DNA of 64,000 nucleotides from Mucilaginibacter sabulilitoris (GCF_034262375.1 NZ_CP139558.1:806001-870000); one strand, 5' to 3'; shown: positions 23,765-33,545, counted from the stretch's first letter. Made by a program: numbers and translations. Notes: generated by a model from the letters alone, not told the origin.

Positions 23765-25657
23765 ATGAAATTTCCATCCCTGAAAAGCCTTGCCGAAGGT
23801 GCGGCACACACCATAAAGTGCTATCCTTTTGAAGTGTTGTTTGCTCTGGCAGGCACTATAGCAGCCACTGCAGAGGTTGAATTGCGGCATCTTAACCGCG
23901 AGCACGAAAGCTGGTGCATCAGAATCATCATGATAGCAAATTTGGGATTGCTGCTCAGCCTTTCGGCAACGTTGTACACCCAAAGCCGGAATATAGCAAT
24001 GGGTAAACGGCGGTTGATAAAGTATGTAGCCGCAATATTTGCTGCCTCGTTGATATTTATTATTGATCCATCAGCGCGTGAAGCAGATTACATCCGGTTT
24101 TTCCTGATGAGCCTGGCTTTCCATTTGCTGGTGGCTTTTGCTGCTTTTACCGGTAAGGGGCAGCTGCAGGGTTTCTGGCAGTTTAATAAAGCATTGTTCT
24201 CGCGGATTTTAACTGCTGTGCTGTATGGGCTTGTATTATTCTTGGGTTTGGCTGCAGCTATCGGCGCCACTAATTTCCTGTTCAATTTTAATTTTGAGTG
24301 GGATACCTATGCTATTTTATGGGTGTGGATAGTTGGCATGTTCACCACCATTTTCTTTTTGGCGGGTGTGCCGGTTGAAACCCATTTGCTTGATGAAGAT
24401 CAAAGCTACCCTAAAGGGTTAAAGATATTTACACAATATGTGCTGATACCACTATCAACCGTTTATGTGATCATTTTGCTGGCTTATGAAGTTAAGATAT
24501 TGGTGGAGTGGAACCTGCCTAAAGGGCTCGTCTCAAACCTGGTTTTAGGTTATGCAGTATTTGGTATCCTGTCTTTATTGCTGGTTTATCCAATACGGGA
24601 ACACGACGAAAATAAGTGGCTTAAAACCTATGCCCGCAGCTTTTATTTTCTGCTGATCCCATTGCTGGGGTTATTATTTGTGGCGGTGGGGACAAGGGTA
24701 TTTAAGTATGGGATTACCGAATGGCGATATTTTTTGATTGTACTGGCCTGCTGGTTGCTGTTTATATCCATCTATTTTTTACTGTTTAAAAAACAGAATA
24801 TTAAACTGATACCAGTTTCATTGTGCGTTTTAACAATACTGGCTATTTACGGTCCTCAGAGCGCTTTTTCGGTGAGTATGTATTCGCAGAGGCGTATTAT
24901 CGTTCAGTTTTTTAAGAATAATAATGCCTTTAAAAATGGGAAGTTGATACCGGTTGACAGTACAAAAATAAGTAACAAGGTGGGTAGCCATGCGGTAGCC
25001 AACCTGGAGTATTTTATATCGCACTATGACCTGGCGCCTTTGCAGCCTTATTTTAAAAAGGATTTGGCTGCGGTTGCCGACTCATTGGGTAAGTTAAAAA
25101 GCAAAGGGGATTATGGTCTTGTTGGGCGATACGAATTGAGGAATGAGAAGTTGGAATGGGCTAAAAACTACCTGGGTCTGCATAAATTTAAGTCTTATTA
25201 TTTTGCCGGTATGGATACGGTTGATAATCACCCCGAATATCAAATTAATACGCAGGGAATAACACGCGATGTTAAAGGATATGACCTTATATTTAATACC
25301 GGTTATCAAGCCGATACCGTTAATGATAAATTTAATGATCTTACCATTCAGCACGTAACCTTAGCAAATAAGGTATGCAGATTAACTATAAATAATGAAA
25401 CCTTGAAATTTAATACGCAAGATCTGGCAAAAAAACTAATAGTTGATACAAAACAATTAGAAAAGTATCGCCAGCATGCTGATGAAGATGAATATCAAAG
25501 GATTTATTCAGTACCAGTTGATCTGATATCTGTTACCCAGGAAACTCCCAATTATAAAGTAAGATTTATAGTTGATAATATGCATTTCAGGCTATTCAAG
25601 AATGACAAACCTGAGGTTACTTCCCTCACATTCATGTATCTGATTAAGCAAAAGTGA
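23765..25657 (+). CDS. DUF4153 family membrane protein
   Basis: A 630-residue inner-membrane protein of unknown role. Residues about 30-400 contain roughly ten to eleven hydrophobic helices (for example AILWVWIVGMFTTIFFLAGV and YFLIVLACWLLFISIYFLLF), typical of DUF4153. The remaining 230 residues are soluble, rich in Lys, Asp and Asn, and probably lie outside the membrane. The gene stands alone between the divergent pdhB and a repeat-filled gap. No catalytic motif is evident. Confidence 0.8.
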   Translation: MKFPSLKSLAEGAAHTIKCYPFEVLFALAGTIAATAEVELRHLNREHESWCIRIIMIANLGLLLSLSATLYTQSRNIAMGKRRLIKYVAAIFAASLIFIIDPSAREADYIRFFLMSLAFHLLVAFAAFTGKGQLQGFWQFNKALFSRILTAVLYGLVLFLGLAAAIGATNFLFNFNFEWDTYAILWVWIVGMFTTIFFLAGVPVETHLLDEDQSYPKGLKIFTQYVLIPLSTVYVIILLAYEVKILVEWNLPKGLVSNLVLGYAVFGILSLLLVYPIREHDENKWLKTYARSFYFLLIPLLGLLFVAVGTRVFKYGITEWRYFLIVLACWLLFISIYFLLFKKQNIKLIPVSLCVLTILAIYGPQSAFSVSMYSQRRIIVQFFKNNNAFKNGKLIPVDSTKISNKVGSHAVANLEYFISHYDLAPLQPYFKKDLAAVADSLGKLKSKGDYGLVGRYELRNEKLEWAKNYLGLHKFKSYYFAGMDTVDNHPEYQINTQGITRDVKGYDLIFNTGYQADTVNDKFNDLTIQHVTLANKVCRLTINNETLKFNTQDLAKKLIVDTKQLEKYRQHADEDEYQRIYSVPVDLISVTQETPNYKVRFIVDNMHFRLFKNDKPEVTSLTFMYLIKQK

Positions 25658-26095
25658 TAGCCGTAAATGAAATGACCAGTAAAGGCACAGGCAACGGGGA
25701 AGAGGCCCTTTATAAAAATTTGTCGTTCTGAGTTGTTAAATCTGGGACTCTGAAGGGGAAATGACGTTGCTAAAAGGGCTGTCATGCTGAGCTTGTCGAA
25801 GCATAGCGGCAAAGGCCTCTCCGCATGAGTCTTCGACAGGCTCAGACTGACAGTCTTTAGACCTTGAAATCGAATACGCCATGGGTAGAATCTATTTACC
25901 AATCTACATGTCGAATAATAGATTCTTCGCTGTGCTCAGAATGACAAATTGATTAGTTTATATGCTATTATTCTCTTTCGCCGTTGTTGGTTACAACACC
26001 AACATTTGCGTAGGCTTGTCATCCTGAGCTTGTCGAAGGATCGCACGTGAAGGCCTGCCATGCTTCGACAAGCTCAGCATGACAGCCATTGTCTC
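25658..26095. repeat. Gene-free gap filled with dispersed TGTCAT...ATGACA repeats
   Basis: No gene is supported here. At least two full copies of the hairpin repeat are present (about 25781-25856 and 26017-26093), each with TGTCAT(G/C)CTGAGCTTGTCGA at one end and an inverted copy at the other. Degenerate relatives surround 25720-25765 and 25905-25950 (GCTCAGAATGACAAATTG). Confidence 0.7.
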
Positions 26096-26638
26096 CTACA
26101 GATCAAACACCTCCATATCAAACTTTGGTTTCAGGGTGTACCTTAACTGTACCAACCCGCTGCTAAACTGTTCGGAGCCGAGAAGTACCAGATCGGTACG
26201 TTCTTTAAGATCGGTAAACAATGGTTTACCGGCACCTAAAATGGTTGGATGTACGGATAGTAATAACTCATTGATTTGACCACTTGCTATAAATGCCGAT
26301 ACCAGGTCGGCCCCGCCATACAGCCAGATATTGGCACCTGGCTGGTTCCTGATTTCATACACGCGTTGTTTAAAATCATCTCGCGTAATAATTTCATTAT
26401 TCCCTTCAACATGAGTAAGGGTATCTGAGAATACATACATTTTTAGCGCCGCAAACATTTCGGGATAGGCGGCCATCAGCATTTCATAACTTTTGCGTCC
26501 CATAAATATGGCATCGGTACTATTTAAAAATTCGGTCATACCATAATCCTGATCGGCGAAGCACCAGTCATATTCTCCGTTCGGACCTTCAATATAGCCA
26601 TCAAGGCTCACAGCCAGGTTTAAGATTATTTTCCGCAT
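26096..26638 (-). CDS. Dihydrofolate reductase-like (RibD C-terminal) family protein
   Basis: A 180-residue NADPH-dependent reductase-like protein of the RibD C-terminal family. It opens with MRKIILNLAVSLDGYIEGPN, has GRKSYEML near residue 48 and NIWLYGGADLVSAFI near 110, where the cofactor-binding loop of the fold lies, and ends with VHPTILGAGKPLF. Members are often annotated as dihydrofolate reductase but usually act on other pteridine- or riboflavin-like substrates; the substrate is unknown. It lies just downstream of lutB on the same strand, 26 bp away. Confidence 0.88.
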   Translation of the reverse strand: MRKIILNLAVSLDGYIEGPNGEYDWCFADQDYGMTEFLNSTDAIFMGRKSYEMLMAAYPEMFAALKMYVFSDTLTHVEGNNEIITRDDFKQRVYEIRNQPGANIWLYGGADLVSAFIASGQINELLLSVHPTILGAGKPLFTDLKERTDLVLLGSEQFSSGLVQLRYTLKPKFDMEVFDL

Positions 26639-26664
26639 AATGTTTTGTATAGGTATAATAGGAG

Positions 26665-28056
26665 CTATTCTTCTTCAGGAGTATTGTGTTTTTCCTGCCA
26701 CTGCTTGCTGAATGATTTTTCAGCTACATTCGGCATATCGCGCAGGTGCCCCCATGATTTTTTAAAGAATGTTTTGAGCAGATAGTTTTTCATTTTACCG
26801 CCAAAAAAATCCATGAGCTTACGTTTAAGCATACCCTTTTTCCAGATGCTCCATCCCCAGCGTTCTTTGGTAGTTACCAAATGTTCGTTCACTGCATCGC
26901 GGCGATTGAGCAGTAGCATTTTGTGGATATCTATTTTTACCGGGCAAACCTCGGTACACCTGCCGCACAGGCTTGAGGCATAACTTAGATGTTTAAACTC
27001 ACCCATACCACGTTCATGCGGGGTAATGATAGAGCCGATAGGGCCGCTGTAGGTGGTGTTATAAGTATGGCCGCCAATATTTTTGTAAACCGGGCAGGCA
27101 TTTAAGCAGGCGCCGCAACGGATGCAATACAGGCCTTGCCTTTGGTCTTTTTGAGCCAGCAGGTTAGTACGGCCATTATCAAGTAGTATCACATACATTT
27201 CATCGGGGCCGTCGGTTTCATCAGGCTGGCGCGGACCGCTTAAAATGCTGTTGTAAACGGTAAGGTTTTGCCCCGTACCGTGGGTAGAGAGCATGGGCCA
27301 GAAAAGATCAAGATCGGCAAGCGACGGGATTACCTTTTCAATGCCTACAATAGCTATATGTATTTTGGGGAAGGTGGTGCATAAGCGGGCGTTCCCTTCA
27401 TTTTCACTAATGGCGATGCTGCCAGTATCGGCCAGTAAAAAATTGGCTCCGGTTATACCGATATCGGCCAGTAAATATTTGTCGCGCAGTAGTTCGCGGG
27501 CCTTTAATGTAAGCTGTTCGGGAGTGGCGTCAATTGGAGTATCAAAGCGTTCATGAAACAGTTTGGCAATATCCTCTTTACTGAGGTGCATAGCTGGTGT
27601 AACGATATGGTAAGGCTTTTGGCCCAGCAGCTGTACAATGTACTCGCCAAGGTCGGTTTCTAACGATTCAACGTTATGGCTTTGCAGAAACTCATTCAAA
27701 TGAATTTCTTCGGTAACCATTGATTTTGATTTAACTACCGTTTTAGCGTTTGTTTTTTGAATAATGTTCAGGATTTCGCGATTGGCTTCTTCGGCATCGT
27801 TGGCCCATATCACCTTGCCGCCGCGTTTCTGGAAATTGGCTTCGAACTCGGGTAAAAACTTGTCGAGGTTTTCCATCACCTTCCACTTAATTACATGGCC
27901 CTTGCGTTTGGCATTATCAAGGTTAATAATGCGGGAAAGGCCGCGCGTTACCGAGGTGCTGTACTTATCAATGTTATTATTGATAATACGGCGGTGATCA
28001 ACATCAAATGCCTTTTCTTCAGAGGCTACCAAAAACTCTTCCGCAGTGCTTCCCAT
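26665..28056 (-). CDS. lutB: LutB-type iron-sulfur protein (lactate utilisation)
   Basis: A cytoplasmic iron-sulfur protein related to LutB/YkgF, which in LutABC oxidises L-lactate to pyruvate. The 463 residues hold a LUD domain (about 60-290; AKTVVKSKSMVTEEI, then GITGANFLLADTGSIAISEN) and two ferredoxin-type 4Fe-4S motifs (CIRCGACLNACP near residue 312 and CGRCTEVCP near 360). The C-terminal part matches the LutB tail. LutA and LutC are not adjacent; the next gene on this strand is a reductase-like protein. The partner genes are presumably elsewhere in the genome. Confidence 0.92.
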   Translation of the reverse strand: MGSTAEEFLVASEEKAFDVDHRRIINNNIDKYSTSVTRGLSRIINLDNAKRKGHVIKWKVMENLDKFLPEFEANFQKRGGKVIWANDAEEANREILNIIQKTNAKTVVKSKSMVTEEIHLNEFLQSHNVESLETDLGEYIVQLLGQKPYHIVTPAMHLSKEDIAKLFHERFDTPIDATPEQLTLKARELLRDKYLLADIGITGANFLLADTGSIAISENEGNARLCTTFPKIHIAIVGIEKVIPSLADLDLFWPMLSTHGTGQNLTVYNSILSGPRQPDETDGPDEMYVILLDNGRTNLLAQKDQRQGLYCIRCGACLNACPVYKNIGGHTYNTTYSGPIGSIITPHERGMGEFKHLSYASSLCGRCTEVCPVKIDIHKMLLLNRRDAVNEHLVTTKERWGWSIWKKGMLKRKLMDFFGGKMKNYLLKTFFKKSWGHLRDMPNVAEKSFSKQWQEKHNTPEEE

Positions 28057-28080
28057 ATATGCGAAAATAAGATTTTTTGT

Positions 28081-28165
28081 TTAAGTTGTGAGTTTTGAGT
28101 AACGAGTTTTGAGTAAATCAGCAGTGTCAGCTTAAATAACTCATCACTCAAAACTCACAACTATA
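28081..28165. repeat. Inverted-arm repeat with TTGTGAGTTTTGAGT words
   Basis: The left arm (from 28083) begins AGTTGTGAGTTTTGAGTAAC, and the right arm, read in reverse complement, begins AGTTGTGAGTTTTGAGTGAT. The arms are about 25 nt. It fills the gap between the lutB start and the M28 peptidase stop. The same words recur at 42.5 kb and, as a tandem array, at 41.6 kb. Confidence 0.75.
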
Positions 28166-28167
28166 AA

Positions 28168-29730
28168 CTATTCACTTGCTTTCCCATCAACCAACGGTCG
28201 TTTATCGCGGTTAGCCAGTTCCCAGCCGGTGTAAAACACCAGTTGAGCGCGTTTGGCCAGCAGCGGGAAATTTATTTTGCTTACCTCGTCGCCCGGCTGG
28301 TGATAGTCGGCATGTACGCCGTTAAAATAAAATATAATAGGCACACCATGTTTGGCAAAGTTGTAATGATCGCTGCGGTAGTAAAACCTGTTAGGATCAT
28401 CAGGATCGTCATATTTATAATCCAGATTTAGTTTGGTATAGGTGTTGTTGGCTTGCTCACCTATTTCGTGCAGCTCTTTACTCAGCATAGCCGAACCAAT
28501 GGCATAAACATAATTAGCAGAATCTGGCTTGCCGATGTATTCATCTCCTACACGGCCAATCATATCAATATTCAAATCGGTAATAGTATTGGCCAGCGGA
28601 AATACAGGGTGCTCAGAATAATACTCAGAACCCAGCAAGCCTTTTTCTTCGCCAACGTTACCTAAAAACAAAATACTACGACGAGGGCCATGTCCATCGT
28701 TTTTAGCCTGTGCAAAAGCGCGGGCAATTTCAAGTATCCCGGTAGTACCTGATCCGTCATCATCTGCACCGTTATTTACCTTGTCTTTTGCCGTGGCATC
28801 AGGGTTAAGGCCGATATGGTCATAATGAGCGGAGATTACCAAAACCTCATCTTTAAGATCTGTGCCCGGCATATAGCCCAACACATCAACTGCTTTTACA
28901 TCACTTTTGGCTGTGGTGTAGCTAATTGTAACTGCACTTTTTATACTCGAAGCAGGGGTAGTAGCTGCAGCCGATGCTGTTTTTAATTCGTCATAAGTTT
29001 TACCGGACGGCTTTACAAGATCATCGGCAAGGGCAATTGTAATATTAAATAACGGTGCGTTGGTATTGACAGGTTTTGCGGCAGCACCTTTAATGGTAAG
29101 GCGCGGACTGGTTACGCTCTTACCAAAACGGCTGAGCGCAGCTGCAATGCCCGGATTAGCGGCCAATATTGCTGCAGGATTTTTGCTTCGCAGGTATTCT
29201 ATGGTTTTAGTGCGCTTTTTGGTTAAGCGGTAGCTGGTATTCGGGGTAGTACTTGCTTCGGGCTTGTCTTCATTTATCCAGAGCAGTATTTTTCCGCTAA
29301 GATCAGTTGCGCTCACTTCAGCATCAGTGCCATAGCCTACAAACACAAATTCATTTACGTTGATGTTGTTGTCCGAGTAAGTGCCGCTTAAATAGTAATC
29401 CTTACCATATTCAGCTGTTTTGCCGTTGATTGTGAAGGTGGTTGTTTTTAAAGCGTTTTGAGTTAGCGGCACATTTAAAAAGTATGAACCGTTAACAGGC
29501 GCCTGCAGGCCCAGTTTTTTAAACTCGGCGGCAATATAGTTTGCCGCTTTCTCGGCGCCGGGAGTGCCGGTTTCACGACCTTCAAACGCGTCGGATGCCA
29601 AAATGCTGAGATGTTTGCGGGCATCATCGGCTGTAATTAACGCACCGTATTTTAAAGCCGTTGGGTTTTGCTGGGCACATGCATTTAATACAAATGCTGA
29701 GGATAATGCCCATAGCGATATTTTTTTCAT
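28168..29730 (-). CDS. M28 family zinc aminopeptidase lipoprotein
   Basis: A 520-residue zinc peptidase, probably lipid-anchored: the lipobox LNAC places the lipidated Cys at residue 18. A PA-like insert (about 100-270) precedes and interrupts the catalytic M28 domain. Metal and catalytic residues are visible in order: His in ISAHYDHIG, Asp in GADDDGSG, Glu-Glu in VGEEKGLLGSEYY, Asp in DMIGRV, and His in RSDHYNFAKHG. It would release N-terminal residues from peptides in the periplasm or at the outer membrane. The next minus-strand gene upstream is rpiB, 74 bp away. Confidence 0.94.
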   Translation of the reverse strand: MKKISLWALSSAFVLNACAQQNPTALKYGALITADDARKHLSILASDAFEGRETGTPGAEKAANYIAAEFKKLGLQAPVNGSYFLNVPLTQNALKTTTFTINGKTAEYGKDYYLSGTYSDNNINVNEFVFVGYGTDAEVSATDLSGKILLWINEDKPEASTTPNTSYRLTKKRTKTIEYLRSKNPAAILAANPGIAAALSRFGKSVTSPRLTIKGAAAKPVNTNAPLFNITIALADDLVKPSGKTYDELKTASAAATTPASSIKSAVTISYTTAKSDVKAVDVLGYMPGTDLKDEVLVISAHYDHIGLNPDATAKDKVNNGADDDGSGTTGILEIARAFAQAKNDGHGPRRSILFLGNVGEEKGLLGSEYYSEHPVFPLANTITDLNIDMIGRVGDEYIGKPDSANYVYAIGSAMLSKELHEIGEQANNTYTKLNLDYKYDDPDDPNRFYYRSDHYNFAKHGVPIIFYFNGVHADYHQPGDEVSKINFPLLAKRAQLVFYTGWELANRDKRPLVDGKASE

Positions 29731-29804
29731 CTGTTGTTGATTTAATTTATAGATCAGGCCGAAGTAATGATTTGCTTTCAGCCTTCAGCTTTTACCTTTA
29801 AGCT

Positions 29805-30239
29805 TTAACAGGAAATTTTTCCAACACGCGTTGCGTGACGGCCACCTTCAAACTCAGTATTCAGGAAAACAGAAACAATTTTTTTTGCCTCATCTGTACT
29901 GATGAACCGAGCGGGGATACATACGATGTTAGCGTTGTTATGTTTGCGGGCCAGTTCTGCAAGTTCCTCATTCCAGCATATGGCGGCGCGGATGCCCTGG
30001 TGTTTATTGGCCGTAATGGCTACCCCATTGGCGCTGCCGCAAACCAGTATGCCAAGATCAAATTCACCGCTCTCAACGGCAGAAGCCACAGGATGTGCAA
30101 AGTCGGGATAGTCGGCAGAGGCATTGGAGTAAGTGCCGAAATCCTTTAATTCGGCTGTTTGTATTGCCTCCAGTAAAATTTGTTTATAATCAAAGCCGGC
30201 ATGGTCGGCACCAATGGCAATCTTAAGCCCTTCTTTCAT
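29805..30239 (-). CDS. rpiB: Ribose-5-phosphate isomerase B
   Basis: Interconverts ribose 5-phosphate and ribulose 5-phosphate in the pentose phosphate pathway. The 144 residues show the LacAB/RpiB fold: GADHAGFDYK at the N-terminus, active-site Cys in VCGSANGVAITANK (the usual CGSGNG is CGSANG here), and the phosphate-binding Arg residues in GIRAAICWN and PARFI. Length is normal. The gene lies between tatC and the M28 peptidase gene on the same strand. It could also act on allose 6-phosphate. Confidence 0.95.
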   Translation of the reverse strand: MKEGLKIAIGADHAGFDYKQILLEAIQTAELKDFGTYSNASADYPDFAHPVASAVESGEFDLGILVCGSANGVAITANKHQGIRAAICWNEELAELARKHNNANIVCIPARFISTDEAKKIVSVFLNTEFEGGRHATRVGKISC

Positions 30240-30337
30240 TAGTTAATTAAGTATTAAATTAAGCTACAAATGTGCAAAATTATGCTGATAGATTTGGGGT
30301 GATAAATGTGCCGAAATCCTGATTATTCGAGCGGATA

Positions 30338-30374
30338 AAACAATAAAAGCTGCCATTGGCAGCTTTTATTGTTT
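30338..30374. terminator. Strong bidirectional terminator after tatC
   Basis: A 17-bp perfect stem (AAACAATAAAAGCTGCC with GGCAGCTTTTATTGTTT) around a 3-nt loop. It lies between the tatC stop and the rpiB start and ends the tatC transcript. Confidence 0.85.
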
Positions 30375-30394
30375 AGAGTTATCTGTACAAATAT

Positions 30395-31258
30395 TTATGA
30401 CATAATTTCATCGTGCCTCTTCAGCTTCCTTTTTTCAACAAGTCCGGCCACCACAATACTTACTTCGTAAAGTACAAACAGCGGAATACTTACTACGGTC
30501 ATGGTAAGCATATCGGGTGTTGGGGTTACGATGGCTGCTATAACTAATATAATTACAACGGCATATCTGCGGGTTTCGCGCATGAACTTAGGTGTTAAAA
30601 CACCCAGGTTTGATAATATGTACACCAAAATTGGCAACTCAAAAACTACGCCTGTTGCCAGTGTTAAGGTAGCAACAGATGATATGTAGGAATCAATAGA
30701 GAACAAGTTTTGAATTTTTGTACTTACTGTGTAGCCCGATAAAAAGTTGATGGACATAGGCGTAATTACATAATAGCCAAAAAGTACACCCATAAAAAAT
30801 AGCATACAGGCGTAAAAAACAAAACCTGTGGCAGCTTTGCGTTCCTTTTCGTGCAGGGCGGGTTTCACAAAGCGCCATATTTCCCATATGAGGTAAGGTA
30901 CACCCAGTGTAATGCCTATTATCAGTGCCGAATTGATCTGCAACGTAAACTGACCGGCCATTTCGGTATTGATAAGCTGGATATTTATTTTATCGATACA
31001 AAAACCAGAGCGGTGCAAAGCCGCGCCAATTTCGCAAAGCATGCGATATGTCCAGAAGGTGGGCCTACTTGGGCCCATAATTATGGTGTCAAATATCCAG
31101 TCGTAAAAATAGAATACAAAGGAGGTAAATATCACAATGGCTACAGACGCCCTTACCAAATGCCATCTTAAAGCTTCCAAATGATCGAAGAAAGACATTT
31201 CTGCTTCCATCGTCTTGCCTTTGTCTCTTATGGCTTTAATTATCTTGTTTTCGCTCAT
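30395..31258 (-). CDS. tatC: Twin-arginine translocase subunit TatC
   Basis: The integral-membrane receptor of the Tat pathway, which exports folded proteins across the inner membrane. The 287 residues include the conserved cytosolic N-terminal motif FFDHLEALRWHLVRA and about six transmembrane helices, with PYLIWEIWRFVKPALHEKER in the first cytoplasmic loop region and a basic C-terminal tail (EKRKLKRHDEIMS). It is somewhat longer than the E. coli protein because of an insert in the first periplasmic loop. TatA/B genes are not next to it. Confidence 0.96.
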   Translation of the reverse strand: MSENKIIKAIRDKGKTMEAEMSFFDHLEALRWHLVRASVAIVIFTSFVFYFYDWIFDTIIMGPSRPTFWTYRMLCEIGAALHRSGFCIDKINIQLINTEMAGQFTLQINSALIIGITLGVPYLIWEIWRFVKPALHEKERKAATGFVFYACMLFFMGVLFGYYVITPMSINFLSGYTVSTKIQNLFSIDSYISSVATLTLATGVVFELPILVYILSNLGVLTPKFMRETRRYAVVIILVIAAIVTPTPDMLTMTVVSIPLFVLYEVSIVVAGLVEKRKLKRHDEIMS

Positions 31259-31331
31259 TGTGTATCAATACCGTTTTGTAACGCTATTATGCTAAGTACG
31301 TTTTATTGCATGAAGATAGTTTGAATTTTTT

Positions 31332-32666
31332 TTAAAATTCAAATGTTTCCATAAACTTGGTGGTAAAATTACCCGCGCGGAAGTTTGGATCCTGAAGCAG
31401 CTTTAAATGGAAAGGTATAGTTGTTTTCACACCTTCAATTACAAACTCGCTCAGAGCCCGCTCCATAGTGCTCAGGGCTTCATCGCGGGTTTGCGCCACG
31501 CAAATTACCTTAGCTATCATGGAGTCATAATTCGGCGGTATCACATAACCAGTGTACACATGGGTATCAATACGCACACCATGGCCACCCGGTGAGTGAA
31601 AGTTGGTTATTCTTCCCGGTGAAGGGCGGAAACTGTTAAAAGGATCTTCGGCGTTGATACGGCACTCAATAGCGTGCATGGTTGGCTCGTAGTTTTTACC
31701 CGAAATCGGGATGCCTGCTGCAACTTTTATCTGCTCTTTGATCAGGTCAAAATTGATTACTTCCTCGGTAACCGGGTGTTCGACCTGGATACGAGTGTTC
31801 ATTTCCATAAAGTAGAAGTTGCGGTCTTTATCAACCAAAAACTCTACTGTACCTGCTCCCTCGTACTTAACAGCTTTAGCGCCTTTTATAGCGGCATCAC
31901 CCATTTTTTTACGAAGTTTTTCGGTCATGAACGGCGATGGAGATTCCTCAACAAGTTTCTGGTGACGGCGCTGTATAGAACAATCGCGCTCAGAAAGGTG
32001 GCATACTTTACCGTATTGGTCGCCTACTACCTGTATTTCAATGTGACGAGGGTCCTGTACGTATTTTTCGAGATAAAGACCATCATTGCCAAAGGCGGCA
32101 CCCGACTCAGCACGGGCCGAATCCCAGGCGTTTTCAAACTCACTGTCTTTCCACACAATACGCATACCGCGGCCACCACCACCGGCAGTAGCTTTGAGTA
32201 TAACCGGGTAACCTATTTTGTTAGAAATGGCAATGCCTTGTTTAACATCGGTAAGCAAACCATCAGAACCGGGAACAATTGGTACACCGGCTTTTTTCAT
32301 AGTATCTTTAGCCGAAGCTTTATCGCCCATCTGGTTTATCTGGTCGGCAGTTGCGCCGATGAACTTAATGCCATAATCGGCGCATATTGCTGAGAATTTT
32401 GCATTCTCGGACAGGAAACCATAGCCCGGATGTATGGCGTCGGCATTGGTAAGTTCGGCAGCCGAAATGAGATTAGGAATACTTAAATACGAATCGCGGC
32501 TTGGAGGGGGGCCTATGCAAACAGCTTCATCAGCAAAACGTACATGAAGGCTATCGCGGTCGGCAGTTGAATATACAGCTACAGTTTTAATACCCATCTC
32601 TTTGCAGGTACGGATAATTCGCAGAGCGATTTCGCCCCGGTTAGCTATTAATATTTTTTTAAACAT
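31332..32666 (-). CDS. accC: Biotin carboxylase subunit of acetyl-CoA carboxylase
   Basis: Carboxylates the biotin on AccB using ATP and bicarbonate, the first half-reaction of malonyl-CoA synthesis. The 444 residues have the three expected parts: an N-terminal preATP-grasp domain ([17 protein letters not shown]), an ATP-grasp core with the glycine loop [13 protein letters not shown], and a C-terminal domain ([18 protein letters not shown]). Catalytic Glu/Lys/Arg context is intact ([14 protein letters not shown]). It is the last gene of the fatty-acid cluster and follows accB by 158 bp. Carboxyltransferase genes are not in the window. Confidence 0.97.
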   Translation of the reverse strand: MFKKILIANRGEIALRIIRTCKEMGIKTVAVYSTADRDSLHVRFADEAVCIGPPPSRDSYLSIPNLISAAELTNADAIHPGYGFLSENAKFSAICADYGIKFIGATADQINQMGDKASAKDTMKKAGVPIVPGSDGLLTDVKQGIAISNKIGYPVILKATAGGGGRGMRIVWKDSEFENAWDSARAESGAAFGNDGLYLEKYVQDPRHIEIQVVGDQYGKVCHLSERDCSIQRRHQKLVEESPSPFMTEKLRKKMGDAAIKGAKAVKYEGAGTVEFLVDKDRNFYFMEMNTRIQVEHPVTEEVINFDLIKEQIKVAAGIPISGKNYEPTMHAIECRINAEDPFNSFRPSPGRITNFHSPGGHGVRIDTHVYTGYVIPPNYDSMIAKVICVAQTRDEALSTMERALSEFVIEGVKTTIPFHLKLLQDPNFRAGNFTTKFMETFEF

Positions 32667-32680
32667 CTTTTTTTGTAAGG

Positions 32681-32820
32681 ATTACACTGATTTTTTTATG
32701 ATTTCACCGATCAACTCAATTACTTACACTGATTGATTTTGATTTTACAGATATTAATTACAAAATCAGTCAAATCAAAATGTTGCTATCGGTGCAATCA
32801 TCTTATAATCGGTGTAATCA
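32681..32820. repeat. Inverted-arm repeat with GATTACAC/GATTTCACCGAT words
   Basis: The left arm begins GGATTACACTGATTTTTTTA, and the right arm, read in reverse complement, begins GATTACACCGATTATAAGAT. A second nested pair lies inside (GATTGATTTTGATTTTACAG against CAAAATCAGTCAAATCAAAA). It fills the accB-accC gap. A related element lies at 38784-38862. Confidence 0.7.
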
Positions 32821-32824
32821 CTAA

Positions 32825-33307
32825 CTAAATAGGTTCTACTAAAAATAAAGGTTGGTCGTACTCTACCGGTGATGCATTATCAACAAGTACTTTTACTATG
32901 CGGCCGGAAACCTCTGATTCAATTTCATTGAAAAGCTTCATGGCTTCAATTATACAAACTACAGAACCGGTTTTGATTTCATCGCCAACGTTTACAAACA
33001 GGGGCTTATCCGGGCTTGATGAGCGGTAAAAAGTACCGATCATTGGCGATTTTATAGTAAGGTATTTAGAAGTGTCTGGACCTGCCGGTGCGGTAGGAGC
33101 TACGGTTTCTGCCGGTGCTGCCTGCGCTACAGGAGCCTGCGGTAACAGAGCTGGTGCTGTTTGTGCTGGTATAGTTGCACTAATAACCTGAGGCTGTACC
33201 TCATTGGTTTTTATAGTGATCTTAAAATCTTTTTGCTCAATTGACACTTCGTTTACGCCTGATTTTGAAACAAAACGAATAAGGTCCTGAATTTGTTTAA
33301 TATCCAT
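32825..33307 (-). CDS. accB: Biotin carboxyl carrier protein of acetyl-CoA carboxylase
   Basis: Carries biotin between biotin carboxylase and carboxyltransferase. The 160 residues comprise an N-terminal segment (MDIKQIQDLIRFVSKSGVNE), a flexible Pro/Ala linker (about 45-78) and a biotinyl domain whose acceptor Lys is in IEAMKLFNE. Length and layout are typical. It sits between fabH and accC in the cluster. Confidence 0.97.
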   Translation of the reverse strand: MDIKQIQDLIRFVSKSGVNEVSIEQKDFKITIKTNEVQPQVISATIPAQTAPALLPQAPVAQAAPAETVAPTAPAGPDTSKYLTIKSPMIGTFYRSSSPDKPLFVNVGDEIKTGSVVCIIEAMKLFNEIESEVSGRIVKVLVDNASPVEYDQPLFLVEPI

Positions 33308-33545
33308 ACTTAGGGATTGATTGGTTTTGGATAAAGTTTATTATCTAAAATTTATACTGATAATGCAAATTGGCAATATGCAAATAAGCAGACTGCAAAT
33401 GTGCAAATGTTTTTCAATGGTTTGTTGTCAAATGTACAGCTATACAAATGTGCAAATGTTTTTATGATTTATCTATTAAAATAGGTAACATATTAAAATG
33501 AACAGATGTTTTTAAAATTTAATCTGCGCACTCAAAAATCATATT
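33308..33545. repeat. fabH-accB gap with GCAAATGTGCAAATG direct repeats
   Basis: CAAATGTGCAAATGTTTTT occurs at 33396-33414 and again at 33445-33463, with degenerate GCAAAT words around them. Unlike most repeats here, this one is mainly direct. No gene is seen. Confidence 0.55.

Noticed and set aside
31674..32393. 239-codon frame antisense to accC
   Set aside because: It lies wholly inside accC on the other strand and has no domain features. It is a by-product of codon bias.
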